Assembly (NCBI GenBank): GCA_945903675.1
Contig: CAMDOP010000098.1
Span: 1-10,537, forward strand
Direction: 5' to 3'
DNA: 10,537 bases
From: Crenothrix polyspora
Lineage (GTDB): Bacteria; Pseudomonadota; Gammaproteobacteria; Methylococcales; Methylomonadaceae
This document shows, in pieces, positions 1 to 7,010 of this stretch. Numbering within the stretch: position 1 is the stretch's first letter; each line of letters starts with the position of its first letter. The notes under the pieces are model-generated. The model was not told where the DNA came from. It saw only the letters and a list, made by a program, of their open reading frames with translations, and did no database searches. Position numbers and translations under genes: made by a program.

Positions 1-310
1 TATCGGTATTTTCGGTGCTATTAAATACTTCAATAACGGAATCAGGACGGTAATTAGAGAGTTCTTTATCTATGACATCTAGTTCATTTTTAACAGCACT
101 GGCAACTGCTGTGTTATCTATCGGTGTTTTTGACCAATAACTAATATGATAAGTCGTACCTTGAGCAGCCCCTTCAAGTTTTTGTATGCTGGGGCCTGAA
201 CAAGCAATCAGTTGGCTAAACATAAAAACAACAAGTCCTGTTAATAAAAGCTGACTTTTCTGAGTTGATTTTTTAATACTTCTGATGGTTATCTGTTGAT
301 TCATTTTCAT
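1..310 (-). CDS. apbE: FAD:protein FMN transferase, ApbE family lipoprotein (N-terminal part; cut by window edge)
   Basis: Reading the minus strand from the ATG at 310 gives 103 codons that run off the window at base 1. The protein starts with a charged stretch and a hydrophobic segment (LLLTGLVVFMFSQ), followed by a lipobox LIAC with the cysteine near residue 37, so it should be a lipoprotein facing the periplasm. After that come GTTYHISYW and a segment with ELSNYRPDSVIEVFN, which match the N-terminal part of ApbE proteins. In that family the enzyme moves FMN from FAD onto a threonine of target proteins such as the NqrC or RnfG subunits of respiratory complexes. The FAD- and magnesium-binding part lies outside the window. 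A second ATG at 304 is an equally possible start, because neither has a strong ribosome binding site. No partner gene is visible on this side. Confidence 0.85.
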   Translation of the reverse strand, partial: MKMNQQITIRSIKKSTQKSQLLLTGLVVFMFSQLIACSGPSIQKLEGAAQGTTYHISYWSKTPIDNTAVASAVKNELDVIDKELSNYRPDSVIEVFNSTENTD

Positions 311-492
311 CGCTAGCAGTTACTTTATTATTACGATATGAACTTTCTTAGGCCTACACACTAGAATGAACTGTGGGGGAGAACAGATTCATAGCAGTTA
401 AAGTAGTAGAGTGATTAAAAAAGTGGCTAAGCTCTGCATTATAAAGGTATTGTGGTTTGATTTTTTAAAAATACACCTTTTAATCTTAACTG
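311..492. other. Intergenic stretch between apbE and the structured repeat
   Basis: This divergent gap between apbE and the repeat holds no reading frame I would support. It presumably contains the apbE promoter on the minus strand; AT-rich hexamers lie just upstream of the apbE start (around 320-335), but no convincing -35/-10 pair is visible. Confidence 0.4.
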
Positions 493-760
493 ATGTTATG
501 CAGCCATTCATGGGTTTAACAAAATACATTATGAGGTCGCTATCGCGACGATGTGTTAATCGGGTATTCGCACCCGAAGGCGAGATACTTTCTTTTGCTC
601 CGCCAAAAGAAAGTATCCAAAGAAAAGGCGGCTCGATTGCCGCTGCTTCCTGCCCTCCTACCGACGCGCGGCATCCATGCCGCGCCCCTTCGGGCTAATC
701 CCAACAAAACCTGCGGTGCTCAGCGCAGCAAACGAGAACAAAACAACGTTACAGCGTCAT
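493..760 (+). repeat. Structured dispersed repeat, copy 1
   Basis: About 270 bases, best conserved from 529 to 735, share extensive sequence with the reverse complement of 9961-10200. Shared landmarks are AGCCATTCA near the left end, GAGGTCGCTATCGCGACG, CACCCGAAGGCGAGATAC, CTTCGGGCTAAT and GCGGTGCTC. The element is built of hairpins: GTCGC/GCGAC (536-540 with 545-549), a perfect 14-bp stem (584-597 with 604-617, six-base loop), GCGGC/GCCGC (628-632 with 639-643) and a 9-bp palindrome (666-674 with 677-685). It is richer in G and C than its surroundings. Short open frames through it exist in more than one register and are most likely by-products of the repeat. It resembles a REP/MITE-like non-autonomous element, but I cannot assign it to a named family. 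Confidence 0.85.
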
Positions 761-1002
761 ATCAAATATTATATTATTTCTAGTTTGATTAATTATCAAA
801 CCTTTCCAACTATTGCTATTAGAGATGCCTTGCTAAAACATAGACATATTGCTGGTTTATTCAATGTTCAGGTTATAATGGTGACCATAAATTAAGTGAC
901 ACTGTTATTTAAGACTTCTCTGTTGTGCTTCACAGCATGTCTGCATAGCCTTCAGTCAACTTAATCAACTAGTTACTTAATAAAGAGTACCCCAGATAAG
1001 TT
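761..1002. other. Leader and intergenic region before miaB
   Basis: An AT-rich stretch follows the repeat. No gene is supported here. It carries a consensus -10 hexamer at 874-879, listed separately, and an imperfect inverted repeat around TGTTGTG CTT CACAGCA shortly before miaB, within what would be the transcribed leader. The sequence just before the miaB ATG has only a weak purine-rich ribosome binding site. Confidence 0.4.
849..879 (+). promoter_or_regulatory. Candidate sigma70-type promoter for miaB
   Basis: A perfect TATAAT occurs at 874-879, with a partial -35 match TTGCTG at 849-854 and a long 19-base spacer. A 9-base palindrome TGGTGACCA overlaps the downstream edge of the -10 (879-887) and could be an operator half or chance. 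Transcription would start near 886 and leave a leader of about 115 bases before miaB. The -10 is strong but the -35 is poor. Confidence 0.4.
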
Positions 1003-2358
1003 ATGGCACAAAAACTTTATATTCAAACCAATGGCTGTCAGATGAATGAATACGACTCTGACAAAATGCGTGATGTACTTCAAGCCTCGCATGGTTTTGA
1101 ATTGATCGATGACCCAAAATTAGCGGATGTTTTACTACTTAACACCTGTTCCATACGCGAAAAAGCCCAAGAAAAAGTATTCTCTGCACTTGGAAAATGG
1201 CGAAAAATCAAAGACAAACGTCCTGATGTTATTATCGGAGTCGGTGGTTGCGTGGCTAGTCAAGAGGGCGTTGCTATACAAAAGCGCGCACCGTTTGTGG
1301 ACATGGTCTTTGGCCCGCAAACCTTGCATCGTTTACCACAGTTATTAGATCAGGTTCGCAATCAACATAAACCTGTTATTGATGTGTCCTTCCCTGAAAT
1401 CGAAAAGTTTGACTCTTTGCCTGAGCCTCGCGCTGAAGGCCCTAAAGCCTTTGTTTCTATCATGGAAGGCTGTAGCAAATATTGTACTTTTTGCGTAGTG
1501 CCTTATACGCGCGGTGAAGAAATTAGCCGGCCGCTTAATGATGTGGTTGCTGAAATCACTATCTTAGCGAAGCAAGGTGTACGTGAAATCAATTTATTAG
1601 GGCAAAACGTTAATGCCTATCGCGGCTTAATGGATGACGGCGATATTGCTGATTTCTCTTTATTACTACATTATGTAGCAGCGATTGAAGGCATTGATAG
1701 ATTACGTTTTACCACCTCTCATCCTATGGAATTTACTGATAGTTTAATTGAAGCCTTTGCTGAAATTCCACAGTTAGTTGATCATTTACATTTACCTGTA
1801 CAAAGCGGTAGCGATCATATTTTAAAAATGATGAAGCGCGGACATACCCGCGAGGATTACCGAGAGATTATTCGTAAGTTACGTTTAGTACGCCCCAATA
1901 TTTGTTTATCATCAGACTTCATCATTGGCTTTCCGGGTGAAACCGACGAAGAATTTGAAGAAACTTTAGCCTTTGCCACAGAAATCGGTTTCGATTTATC
2001 GTTTAGCTTTGTTTATAGTGCAAGACCTGGTACACCTGCCGCTGATTTACCAGACAATGTTCCTGCTGAGGTTAAAAAACTGCGCTTAGAACGTTTTCAA
2101 CAGCGCATTAATGAAATGGCAACCGCTATTTCAGAAAGCATGATAGACACAGTACAAACGGTTTTGGTTGAAGGTCAATCTAAGAAGAATCCCTTGCAAA
2201 TGCAAGGCAGAACAGAAAATAACCGCGTCGTAAACTTTATTGGCCATCCACGTTTAGCTGGTCAATTTGTTGATGTCTATATTAATGAATCACTACCCAA
2301 TTCCTTACGTGGTCGTATGGTCGAAGCGAGTGTTGCTAAGATTAGTATAGATAATTGA
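1003..2358 (+). CDS. miaB: tRNA-2-methylthio-N6-dimethylallyladenosine synthase (MiaB)
   Basis: The 451-residue protein is a radical-SAM methylthiotransferase that converts i6A to ms2i6A at position 37 of tRNAs reading UNN codons. The N-terminal UPF0004 domain carries three cluster cysteines (C12 in TNGCQMNEYDS, C49 in LLNTCSIREKAQEK, C83 in GVGGCVASQEG). The radical-SAM CxxxCxxC motif is C157, C161 and C164 in MEGCSKYCTFCVVPYTRGEE, so both [4Fe-4S] clusters should form. The C-terminal TRAM domain (about 380-445) includes GRTENNRVVNF. It is about 20 residues shorter than E. coli MiaB because the variable C-terminal tail is missing, which should not matter. The ATG at 1003 matches the family's usual N-terminus. 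It is the first gene of a co-directional block, but phoH, which normally comes next, is absent. Confidence 0.97.
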   Translation: MAQKLYIQTNGCQMNEYDSDKMRDVLQASHGFELIDDPKLADVLLLNTCSIREKAQEKVFSALGKWRKIKDKRPDVIIGVGGCVASQEGVAIQKRAPFVDMVFGPQTLHRLPQLLDQVRNQHKPVIDVSFPEIEKFDSLPEPRAEGPKAFVSIMEGCSKYCTFCVVPYTRGEEISRPLNDVVAEITILAKQGVREINLLGQNVNAYRGLMDDGDIADFSLLLHYVAAIEGIDRLRFTTSHPMEFTDSLIEAFAEIPQLVDHLHLPVQSGSDHILKMMKRGHTREDYREIIRKLRLVRPNICLSSDFIIGFPGETDEEFEETLAFATEIGFDLSFSFVYSARPGTPAADLPDNVPAEVKKLRLERFQQRINEMATAISESMIDTVQTVLVEGQSKKNPLQMQGRTENNRVVNFIGHPRLAGQFVDVYINESLPNSLRGRMVEASVAKISIDN

Positions 2359-2422
2359 TTATTGATTTATGTCCATAATGTCACTAGGCCTTATAAAACT
2401 AAGAGTAACGTCTAAATAAACC

Positions 2423-2884
2423 ATGAATTTTATTGAGATTCAAACTGTTCATCAGGCCAGCAATCTGCCTGATGAACAACAAATACAAGGCTGGGTTGAT
2501 GCTGCATTGCAAAATCATCCCTCTGACACTGAAATCGTAGTCCGTATAGTCGATGAACAAGAAAGTGCAGAACTCAATCAGCAATATCGCCATAAATCAG
2601 GTCCTACAAATATATTAAGCTTTCCGGTCGATCTACCCGAAGGTATAGAATTGGATTTATTGGGTGACTTAGTCATCTGCGCGCCGGTATTAGAAAAAGA
2701 AGCTATAGAGCAACAAAAAGTCTTGGCCGATCATTGGGCGCATATTATCATCCATGGCGTATTACATTTATTAGGCTATGATCATATAGAAGATGGCGAA
2801 GCCGAATTAATGGAAAGTAAAGAAATAAGCATTTTAAACACCCTAAAGATAGCAAACCCTTACCAACAGGATAATATCGCATGA
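2423..2884 (+). CDS. ybeY: Endoribonuclease YbeY (rRNA maturation and ribosome quality control)
   Basis: The 153-residue protein belongs to the UPF0054 family of zinc-dependent single-strand endoribonucleases that act in 16S rRNA 3'-end maturation and ribosome quality control. The zinc motif HxxxHxxxxxH is intact as H111, H115 and H121 in HGVLHLLGYDH. The conserved basic and loop segment appears as QQYRHKSGPTNILSFPVD, with the expected arginine at R56. The length is typical. It lies 64 bases after miaB, where phoH/ybeZ would normally sit, and its stop overlaps the corC start in an ATGA. The ribosome binding site is weak: the nearest AAGAG lies about 18 bases upstream of the ATG. Transcription could read through from miaB, since no convincing terminator or promoter is seen in the gap. 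Confidence 0.96.
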   Translation: MNFIEIQTVHQASNLPDEQQIQGWVDAALQNHPSDTEIVVRIVDEQESAELNQQYRHKSGPTNILSFPVDLPEGIELDLLGDLVICAPVLEKEAIEQQKVLADHWAHIIIHGVLHLLGYDHIEDGEAELMESKEISILNTLKIANPYQQDNIA

Positions 2885-3723
2885 GCGACGATCAACCTCC
2901 GAGTACTAGCGCCCCACGAAAGCGCTGGGTAGAAAAAATTAGCCAACTGTTTTCTGGGGAGCCACATGATTTGGATGAACTTCTTGGTGTTCTGCGAGAA
3001 GCTCGCGAAAACAAACTGCTAGATACTGATGCCTTATCTATGATTGAAGGCGTATTACAAGTATCACAAATGCGCGTACGGGATATTATGATTCCTCGCG
3101 TACAAATGGTCGTACTGCCACAAGAAGCAGAAATAGAGGCCATCTTCCCTTTAGTGATTGAATTTTGTCATTCCCGTTATCCTGTAATAGACGGTGATCG
3201 CAGTAAAGTAGTCGGAGTCTTGCTCGCCAAAGATTTACTGGCGCATGTTTTACAAAATAAAACCATGACCGTTAAAGAATTAATGCGTCCCGTTAGTGTG
3301 GTTCCTGAAAGTAAGCGCTTAAATGTCTTGCTTCAAGAATTACGTACCAATGGTAACCATATGGCCATCGTCGTTGATGAATATGGACAAGCAGCCGGCT
3401 TAGTCACCATTGAAGATGTGTTAGAGGAAATTGTAGGTGAAATTGAAGACGAACATGATGACCATGACGATGAAGGTTATGTGTTTCAACGCAACATCAA
3501 TGAATTTGTCATTAAAGCCTTAATGCCCATCGATGAATTTGACACTTATTTTTCTACGCAATTAGCCACAGATGAATACGATACTATTGGCGGCTTCTTA
3601 GTCAATCAACTCGAACATATGCCGATTAAAGGTGAAAGCCTAGTCATCGATAACCTACGCTTTGAAGTCATACGAGCCGATAATCGACGCGTGCATTTAT
3701 TAAAACTTAAAATAGCGTCCTAA
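2881..3723 (+). CDS. corC: CBS-domain protein CorC/YbeX (magnesium and cobalt efflux-associated)
   Basis: The 280-residue cytosolic protein has no membrane segments. Two CBS domains span roughly 68-125 (MRVRDIMIPRVQMV through VVGVLLAKDLL) and 132-190 (TVKELMRPV through GLVTIEDVLEEIVGEIEDE), followed by a CorC_HlyC C-terminal domain (about 205-280, with DTIGGFLVNQLEHMP). The family is linked to CorA-dependent cobalt and magnesium handling and, in E. coli, to ribosome-related phenotypes shared with ybeY; the biochemical role is not settled. A strongly acidic and histidine-containing run (EIEDEHDDHDDEG) follows CBS2. The start ATG overlaps the ybeY stop by four bases, which points to translational coupling. 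The apolipoprotein N-acyltransferase gene lnt, which often follows, is missing, and galE comes next. Confidence 0.95.
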   Translation: MSDDQPPSTSAPRKRWVEKISQLFSGEPHDLDELLGVLREARENKLLDTDALSMIEGVLQVSQMRVRDIMIPRVQMVVLPQEAEIEAIFPLVIEFCHSRYPVIDGDRSKVVGVLLAKDLLAHVLQNKTMTVKELMRPVSVVPESKRLNVLLQELRTNGNHMAIVVDEYGQAAGLVTIEDVLEEIVGEIEDEHDDHDDEGYVFQRNINEFVIKALMPIDEFDTYFSTQLATDEYDTIGGFLVNQLEHMPIKGESLVIDNLRFEVIRADNRRVHLLKLKIAS

Positions 3724-3733
3724 GGGCAAGCTC

Positions 3734-4783
3734 ATGAAAGATCAAACGGTATTAGTAACGGGTGGTGCGGGCTATATAGGCAGCCATGCTTGTCTTGAAT
3801 TATTACAAGCAGGCTTTAAAGTCGTGGTTGTTGATAACTTAGCCAATAGTAAAGTAGAGTCTTTAGCTCGCGTACAAAAACTTGCCGGTAAGACACTGAC
3901 TTTTTATCAAGCTGATATTCGTGACAAGCAAGCACTCACCGATATTTTTGCCAAAGAAACACCAGATACCGTCATACATTTTGCTGGTTTAAAAGCCGTT
4001 GGTGAATCTTGCGCCCTACCCCAGCTGTATTATCACAACAATGTTTACGGAACCTTAGTACTGACTGAAGTCATGAATGCCGCTAACGTTAAGCAACTGG
4101 TTTTCAGTTCCTCAGCAACCGTTTATGGTGAATCAGCTAGTCCTCAATATTCTGAGCATTTTCCTTTAGGCGCCATTAATCCTTATGGGCGCTCAAAAGC
4201 AATGATTGAAGATATCTTGCGAGACTTATCGGCTAGCGACAAACTTAATAACGTAGAAAAGCCTTGGAAAATTGCCTTATTACGATACTTTAATCCGATA
4301 GGTGCCCATGACAGCGGCATGATAGGCGAAGATCCCAACGGCATACCTAATAATTTAATGCCTTATGTTGCCCAGGTCGCTATTGGGAAGCTCACCCAAT
4401 TATCGGTGTTTGGCGACGATTACCCTACCCGCGATGGTACCGGCATCAGAGATTATATTCATGTAGTTGATCTAGTCCAAGGACACATCAAAGCCATAGC
4501 CGCACTTAACGGCGAGCATTTTGCAGAAGGCGAATGTAAAGCCTATAACTTAGGCGCTGGTCGAGGCTACAGTGTTTTAGAAATCATCGATGCTTTTCAA
4601 CGTGTCACCGGTAAAACTATACCCTATCAAATGTCTCCACGTAGAGCTGGCGATCTAGCAGAATGTTTTGCAAATCCTGCACTAGCCTTAGCAGAGCTTA
4701 ATTGGCAAGTAGAAAAAGACTTAGATGATATGGTTAATGATACGTGGAATTGGCAAACTAAGAATCCACAAGGTTATCAGTAG
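3734..4783 (+). CDS. galE: UDP-glucose 4-epimerase
   Basis: The 349-residue protein is a short-chain dehydrogenase/reductase-type epimerase interconverting UDP-glucose and UDP-galactose with tightly bound NAD. The Rossmann glycine motif is TGGAGYIGSH (residues 9-18). The catalytic serine/threonine segment is SSSATVYG (S127 by alignment), and the YxxxK pair is Y151 and K155 in NPYGRSKAMIE. The C-terminal half has the expected substrate-binding features (RYFNPIGAH, GDDYPTRDGTGIRDYIHV, YNLGAGRGYSVLE). The length is slightly above the usual 338 or so. It starts 10 bases after corC, with a purine-rich AAGGG overlapping the corC stop, so it is probably cotranscribed. Its product would feed lipopolysaccharide or exopolysaccharide synthesis, though no glycan genes are in view. 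This position after corC is not the usual one. Confidence 0.95.
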   Translation: MKDQTVLVTGGAGYIGSHACLELLQAGFKVVVVDNLANSKVESLARVQKLAGKTLTFYQADIRDKQALTDIFAKETPDTVIHFAGLKAVGESCALPQLYYHNNVYGTLVLTEVMNAANVKQLVFSSSATVYGESASPQYSEHFPLGAINPYGRSKAMIEDILRDLSASDKLNNVEKPWKIALLRYFNPIGAHDSGMIGEDPNGIPNNLMPYVAQVAIGKLTQLSVFGDDYPTRDGTGIRDYIHVVDLVQGHIKAIAALNGEHFAEGECKAYNLGAGRGYSVLEIIDAFQRVTGKTIPYQMSPRRAGDLAECFANPALALAELNWQVEKDLDDMVNDTWNWQTKNPQGYQ

Positions 4784-4794
4784 ATGATGGAGTG

Positions 4795-4844
4795 CAACAG
4801 CTTCAGCTGTTGCCAATTGCCAATAAAACAGCTGAAGCTGTTTT
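4795..4844 (+). terminator. Pair of mutually complementary hairpins after galE, probable terminator
   Basis: Two short hairpins lie 12 bases past galE. The first is CAACAGC-TTCA-GCTGTTG (4795-4812) and the second AAAACAGC-TGAA-GCTGTTTT (4825-4844), the latter ending in a T run. The two are reverse complements of each other over 16 bases (4796-4811 with 4827-4842), so the RNA could form either two small hairpins or one long stem around a 15-base loop. This is compatible with a bidirectional terminator. The T run is part of the stem, so efficiency is uncertain, and a REP-like palindrome is an alternative. Confidence 0.5.
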
Positions 4845-4924
4845 ATGCCAGTATATATCCCAGATTGGCTTAACGATAGAGCTATTAGCCCTACGCAACT
4901 TAGCGCAATTACACTAAAGCAATT

Positions 4925-5638
4925 ATGAGAGCTGTTAATAAATATCTAATACCCTTATTGTTAATACCCGCTCTTGCCACTGGAAAAGGAAATCACAAGC
5001 TAGATACCACGCCAGAATTAGAATCCGATGTTTGGACCGTACAGATAGAAGAAAATTATTATCACACCACTAACGCTTATGATAGGAATAGCAAAGCCTT
5101 ACCCATCGACACTAATTACGTCAATGCAACCATAGGCTATTCATTTGATTTTGGCTTAGATGCTCAAGTTGCTACATACAACTGCCCACTGTCAGGCGGT
5201 AGTGCTCAAAACTTTGAATGTGATACCTACATCAACATAATGCAAACCATCAACTTAAGAGATCAGCTAAATCTTATCTTAGGCACTCACAACGGCACCG
5301 TCTTTAATGCACCTGCTCAATGGCATCATGTTGATTTCGGCGTTTTGTCTTACACACCGATTGAGAGTATTGAAATGCACGCAGGCAGTTATTTTGTTAA
5401 TAGCTATTTGGCGACTCTACCTGTCAATGTTATCGGCTATACCACAGGCTTTGTTGCTAAACTTACTCCAAGGTTTAGCGTAGAAGCAGACTACTTTGAT
5501 GGCCATAATAATTTATCGGGCGCTCAGTTTAACTTCTTTTATAAAAACTATTATGTAGGGGTGATTATTCCTGAAACAGGCACAGGCAATCAATATGCGG
5601 GTGTCGCAGGCTTAAGGTTTTCTTTAAGCAGTCATTAG
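4925..5638 (+). CDS. Exported protein, probable outer-membrane beta-barrel, unrecognised
   Basis: I do not recognise the family of this 237-residue protein. The N-terminus is a clear signal peptide: basic MRAVNK, a hydrophobic core YLIPLLLIPALA, and a likely signal peptidase I site after ALA (residue 18). The mature part has no long hydrophobic helix. It is rich in alternating aromatic and polar residues (for example VNATIGYSFDFGLDAQVATY, GAQFNFFYKNYYVGVII, GVAGLRFSLSSH), as expected for antiparallel beta strands of a small outer-membrane barrel. Two cysteines, C87 and C99, could form a disulfide across a loop. The last residues are LRFSLSSH, not the usual terminal aromatic, so the barrel call is an inference. 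It sits alone between the galE terminator and a convergent lipoprotein gene. The ATG has only a weak upstream TAAAG. Confidence 0.8.
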   Translation: MRAVNKYLIPLLLIPALATGKGNHKLDTTPELESDVWTVQIEENYYHTTNAYDRNSKALPIDTNYVNATIGYSFDFGLDAQVATYNCPLSGGSAQNFECDTYINIMQTINLRDQLNLILGTHNGTVFNAPAQWHHVDFGVLSYTPIESIEMHAGSYFVNSYLATLPVNVIGYTTGFVAKLTPRFSVEADYFDGHNNLSGAQFNFFYKNYYVGVIIPETGTGNQYAGVAGLRFSLSSH

Positions 5639-5688
5639 GCAATACGTTTAAATTCAATATCGGAGCCTCTTAGTAATAAAAGCAACCA

Positions 5689-6048
5689 TCAATGATCGGA
5701 ACATTCATCAGCAGAGCTGTCTTTGTTTCTATTAATGAGTCTGGACCACCAATCTTTTTGTTTAGATTCGCATAAGGCTATTAAGGCTTTTCTTGCTAGC
5801 CTTTTCGTTTTATATTCGCATTTTTTAATGCAAAACTTTTTCTTTATACCCGAACTTTTAGAGCAATGATCATCGCAAGATTCTAGTGGAGCTATCTTGA
5901 CTATTTGATTGGGCGAAACTATTGGATTAGACGTAGAAGTAGGCGTTGCTACTTGTACAGTGACAGGATCATGATGAACAAAATAAGAACAAGCATTCAA
6001 TACAGATACCGTCATTACTATCGATATAATTAAAAACATCCTACTCAT
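5689..6048 (-). CDS. Small cysteine-rich lipoprotein with twin CX3C motif, unrecognised
   Basis: The 119-residue product starts with a short hydrophobic signal segment ending in lipobox LNAC (cysteine 20), so it should be lipidated and face the periplasm. A Pro/Thr/Ser/Val-rich linker (about 28-53) leads to a compact basic domain with cysteines 58, 62, 73, 77, 93 and 116. The first four form CX3C-X10-CX3C, a spacing that suits two helices joined by two disulfides; C93 and C116 could make a third bond. The domain is lysine-rich (SSGIKKKFCIKKC, KTKRLARKALI) and ends in an acidic tail. I know no family match. It has its own short upstream gap behind a terminator-like hairpin and converges with the exported-protein gene. 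Codon use looks like its neighbours. The start could also be the ATG three codons in. Confidence 0.65.
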   Translation of the reverse strand: MSRMFLIISIVMTVSVLNACSYFVHHDPVTVQVATPTSTSNPIVSPNQIVKIAPLESCDDHCSKSSGIKKKFCIKKCEYKTKRLARKALIALCESKQKDWWSRLINRNKDSSADECSDH

Positions 6049-6075
6049 GCTTTAACTAACCTTAGCTGTCTTCTT

Positions 6076-6100
6076 AAAAAAAACGTCATCATAACGTTTT
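6076..6100 (-). terminator. Probable intrinsic terminator of the rapA-cvfB operon
   Basis: On the minus strand AAAACGT, a 7-base loop and ACGTTTT form a perfect 7-bp stem that runs directly into a T8 tract, about 57 bases past the end of the cvfB-like gene. The stem is poor in G and C, which lowers confidence, but the U-tract and position fit. It would also insulate the small lipoprotein gene downstream. Confidence 0.5.
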
Positions 6101-6156
6101 CACCCGCCTAACCCTACTAATAAATACCTAGCCTCACATTGCCTTGCCTTGTGTAA

Positions 6157-7002
6157 TCAATCATCAGCACTGAATTTAATTAACTTTAGTTCGCTTTTAT
6201 CAAGGCTAATCAATTTGTTCTTATAGAGTGTACCGATGGCTTGCTTGAAAGCTTTTTTACTGACACCAAAGGTCGCATAGATCAGCTCTGGTGGGCTTTT
6301 ATCACTGAGTGCGAGTACGCCGTTATTGTCTTTTAACTTGGCTAATATGGCATCATTTAAAGACTCAAACTCATCATATGTTGGTTTATGCAAGCTAAGG
6401 TCTATTTTGTAATCATCTCTAATTTTTTTGATATATCCGTCTAACCGCTGACCTCTTTTCAGAGTCTGGAAGAGTTCATTTTGATACAACAAGCCCCAAT
6501 GACTACTATCAACGATGGCTTTAAAACCGAGTTCGGTTTGGTCGGCTATAAATAAAGAGACTTTTTGACCGACTTTAAAATCAGTATTCTCTTCACTAAG
6601 ATAGCGATCAATTTTAGTAGTGGCGGCAATTCTATTTTTGTCATCTAAGAAGACTTTAACTAAATAAGATCGTCCCACTTCCATTTCGTGATGCTGTTCA
6701 CTAAACGGCACGAGTAAATCTTTACGCAAGCCCCAATCTAAAAAGGCCCCCACATAGTTGAGTGATACGACTTTTAACCATGTAATATCATCGACTTGAG
6801 CTAAAGGTACTTGAGTCGTGGCGGCTAAATGCCCATCGCTATCCACGTAAACGAAAACTTCAAGTATATCTCCGACCTGACAGTCAGCAGGCAACTGTTT
6901 GTCGGTGAGTAACACTTTACCAGAGGTTCCGCTATCAAGATAAACACTAGCACCTTGTTGTTTAACGATGGTTAATTTATTTATTTTACCGATAGATAAC
7001 AT
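6157..7002 (-). CDS. cvfB: S1-domain RNA-binding protein, CvfB/YitL family
   Basis: With the chosen start the product has 281 residues and opens MLSIGKINKLTIVKQQ, the way family members usually begin. It consists of consecutive S1-like OB folds (roughly 1-60, 65-130 and 140-205; compare VGAFLDWGLRKDLLVPFSEQ and WGLLYQNELFQTLKRGQRLDGYIKKI) and a C-terminal winged-helix segment (about 215-275, ATFGVSKKAFKQAIGTLYKNKLISL). CvfB proteins bind RNA and influence virulence-factor expression in Gram-positive bacteria; the role in gammaproteobacteria is not established. I chose the ATG at 7002 because a TGAGAG ribosome binding site ends about five bases upstream. The reading frame stays open to a TTG at 7014, which overlaps the rapA stop as TTGA, but that start adds four unlikely residues. 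The gene follows rapA so closely that the two must be cotranscribed. Confidence 0.88.
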   Translation of the reverse strand: MLSIGKINKLTIVKQQGASVYLDSGTSGKVLLTDKQLPADCQVGDILEVFVYVDSDGHLAATTQVPLAQVDDITWLKVVSLNYVGAFLDWGLRKDLLVPFSEQHHEMEVGRSYLVKVFLDDKNRIAATTKIDRYLSEENTDFKVGQKVSLFIADQTELGFKAIVDSSHWGLLYQNELFQTLKRGQRLDGYIKKIRDDYKIDLSLHKPTYDEFESLNDAILAKLKDNNGVLALSDKSPPELIYATFGVSKKAFKQAIGTLYKNKLISLDKSELKLIKFSADD

Positions 7003-7010
7003 TGCAACTC

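Noticed and set aside
584..617. The 14-bp hairpin in repeat copy 1 as an intrinsic terminator
   Set aside because: The stem is followed by CAAAGAAAAGG, not a T run, and it belongs to a repeat found in the opposite orientation elsewhere, so a simple terminator role is not supported.
411..783. Two plus-strand open frames (411-698 and 553-783) across repeat copy 1
   Set aside because: They overlap in different frames, depend on the hairpin-rich repeat, lack ribosome binding sites and have no domain character; the same repeat is open in another register in copy 2.
1135..1329. Minus-strand frame inside miaB, and similar frames inside ybeY, corC and rapA
   Set aside because: These are antisense or out-of-frame shadows of strongly conserved genes with no initiation signals of their own.
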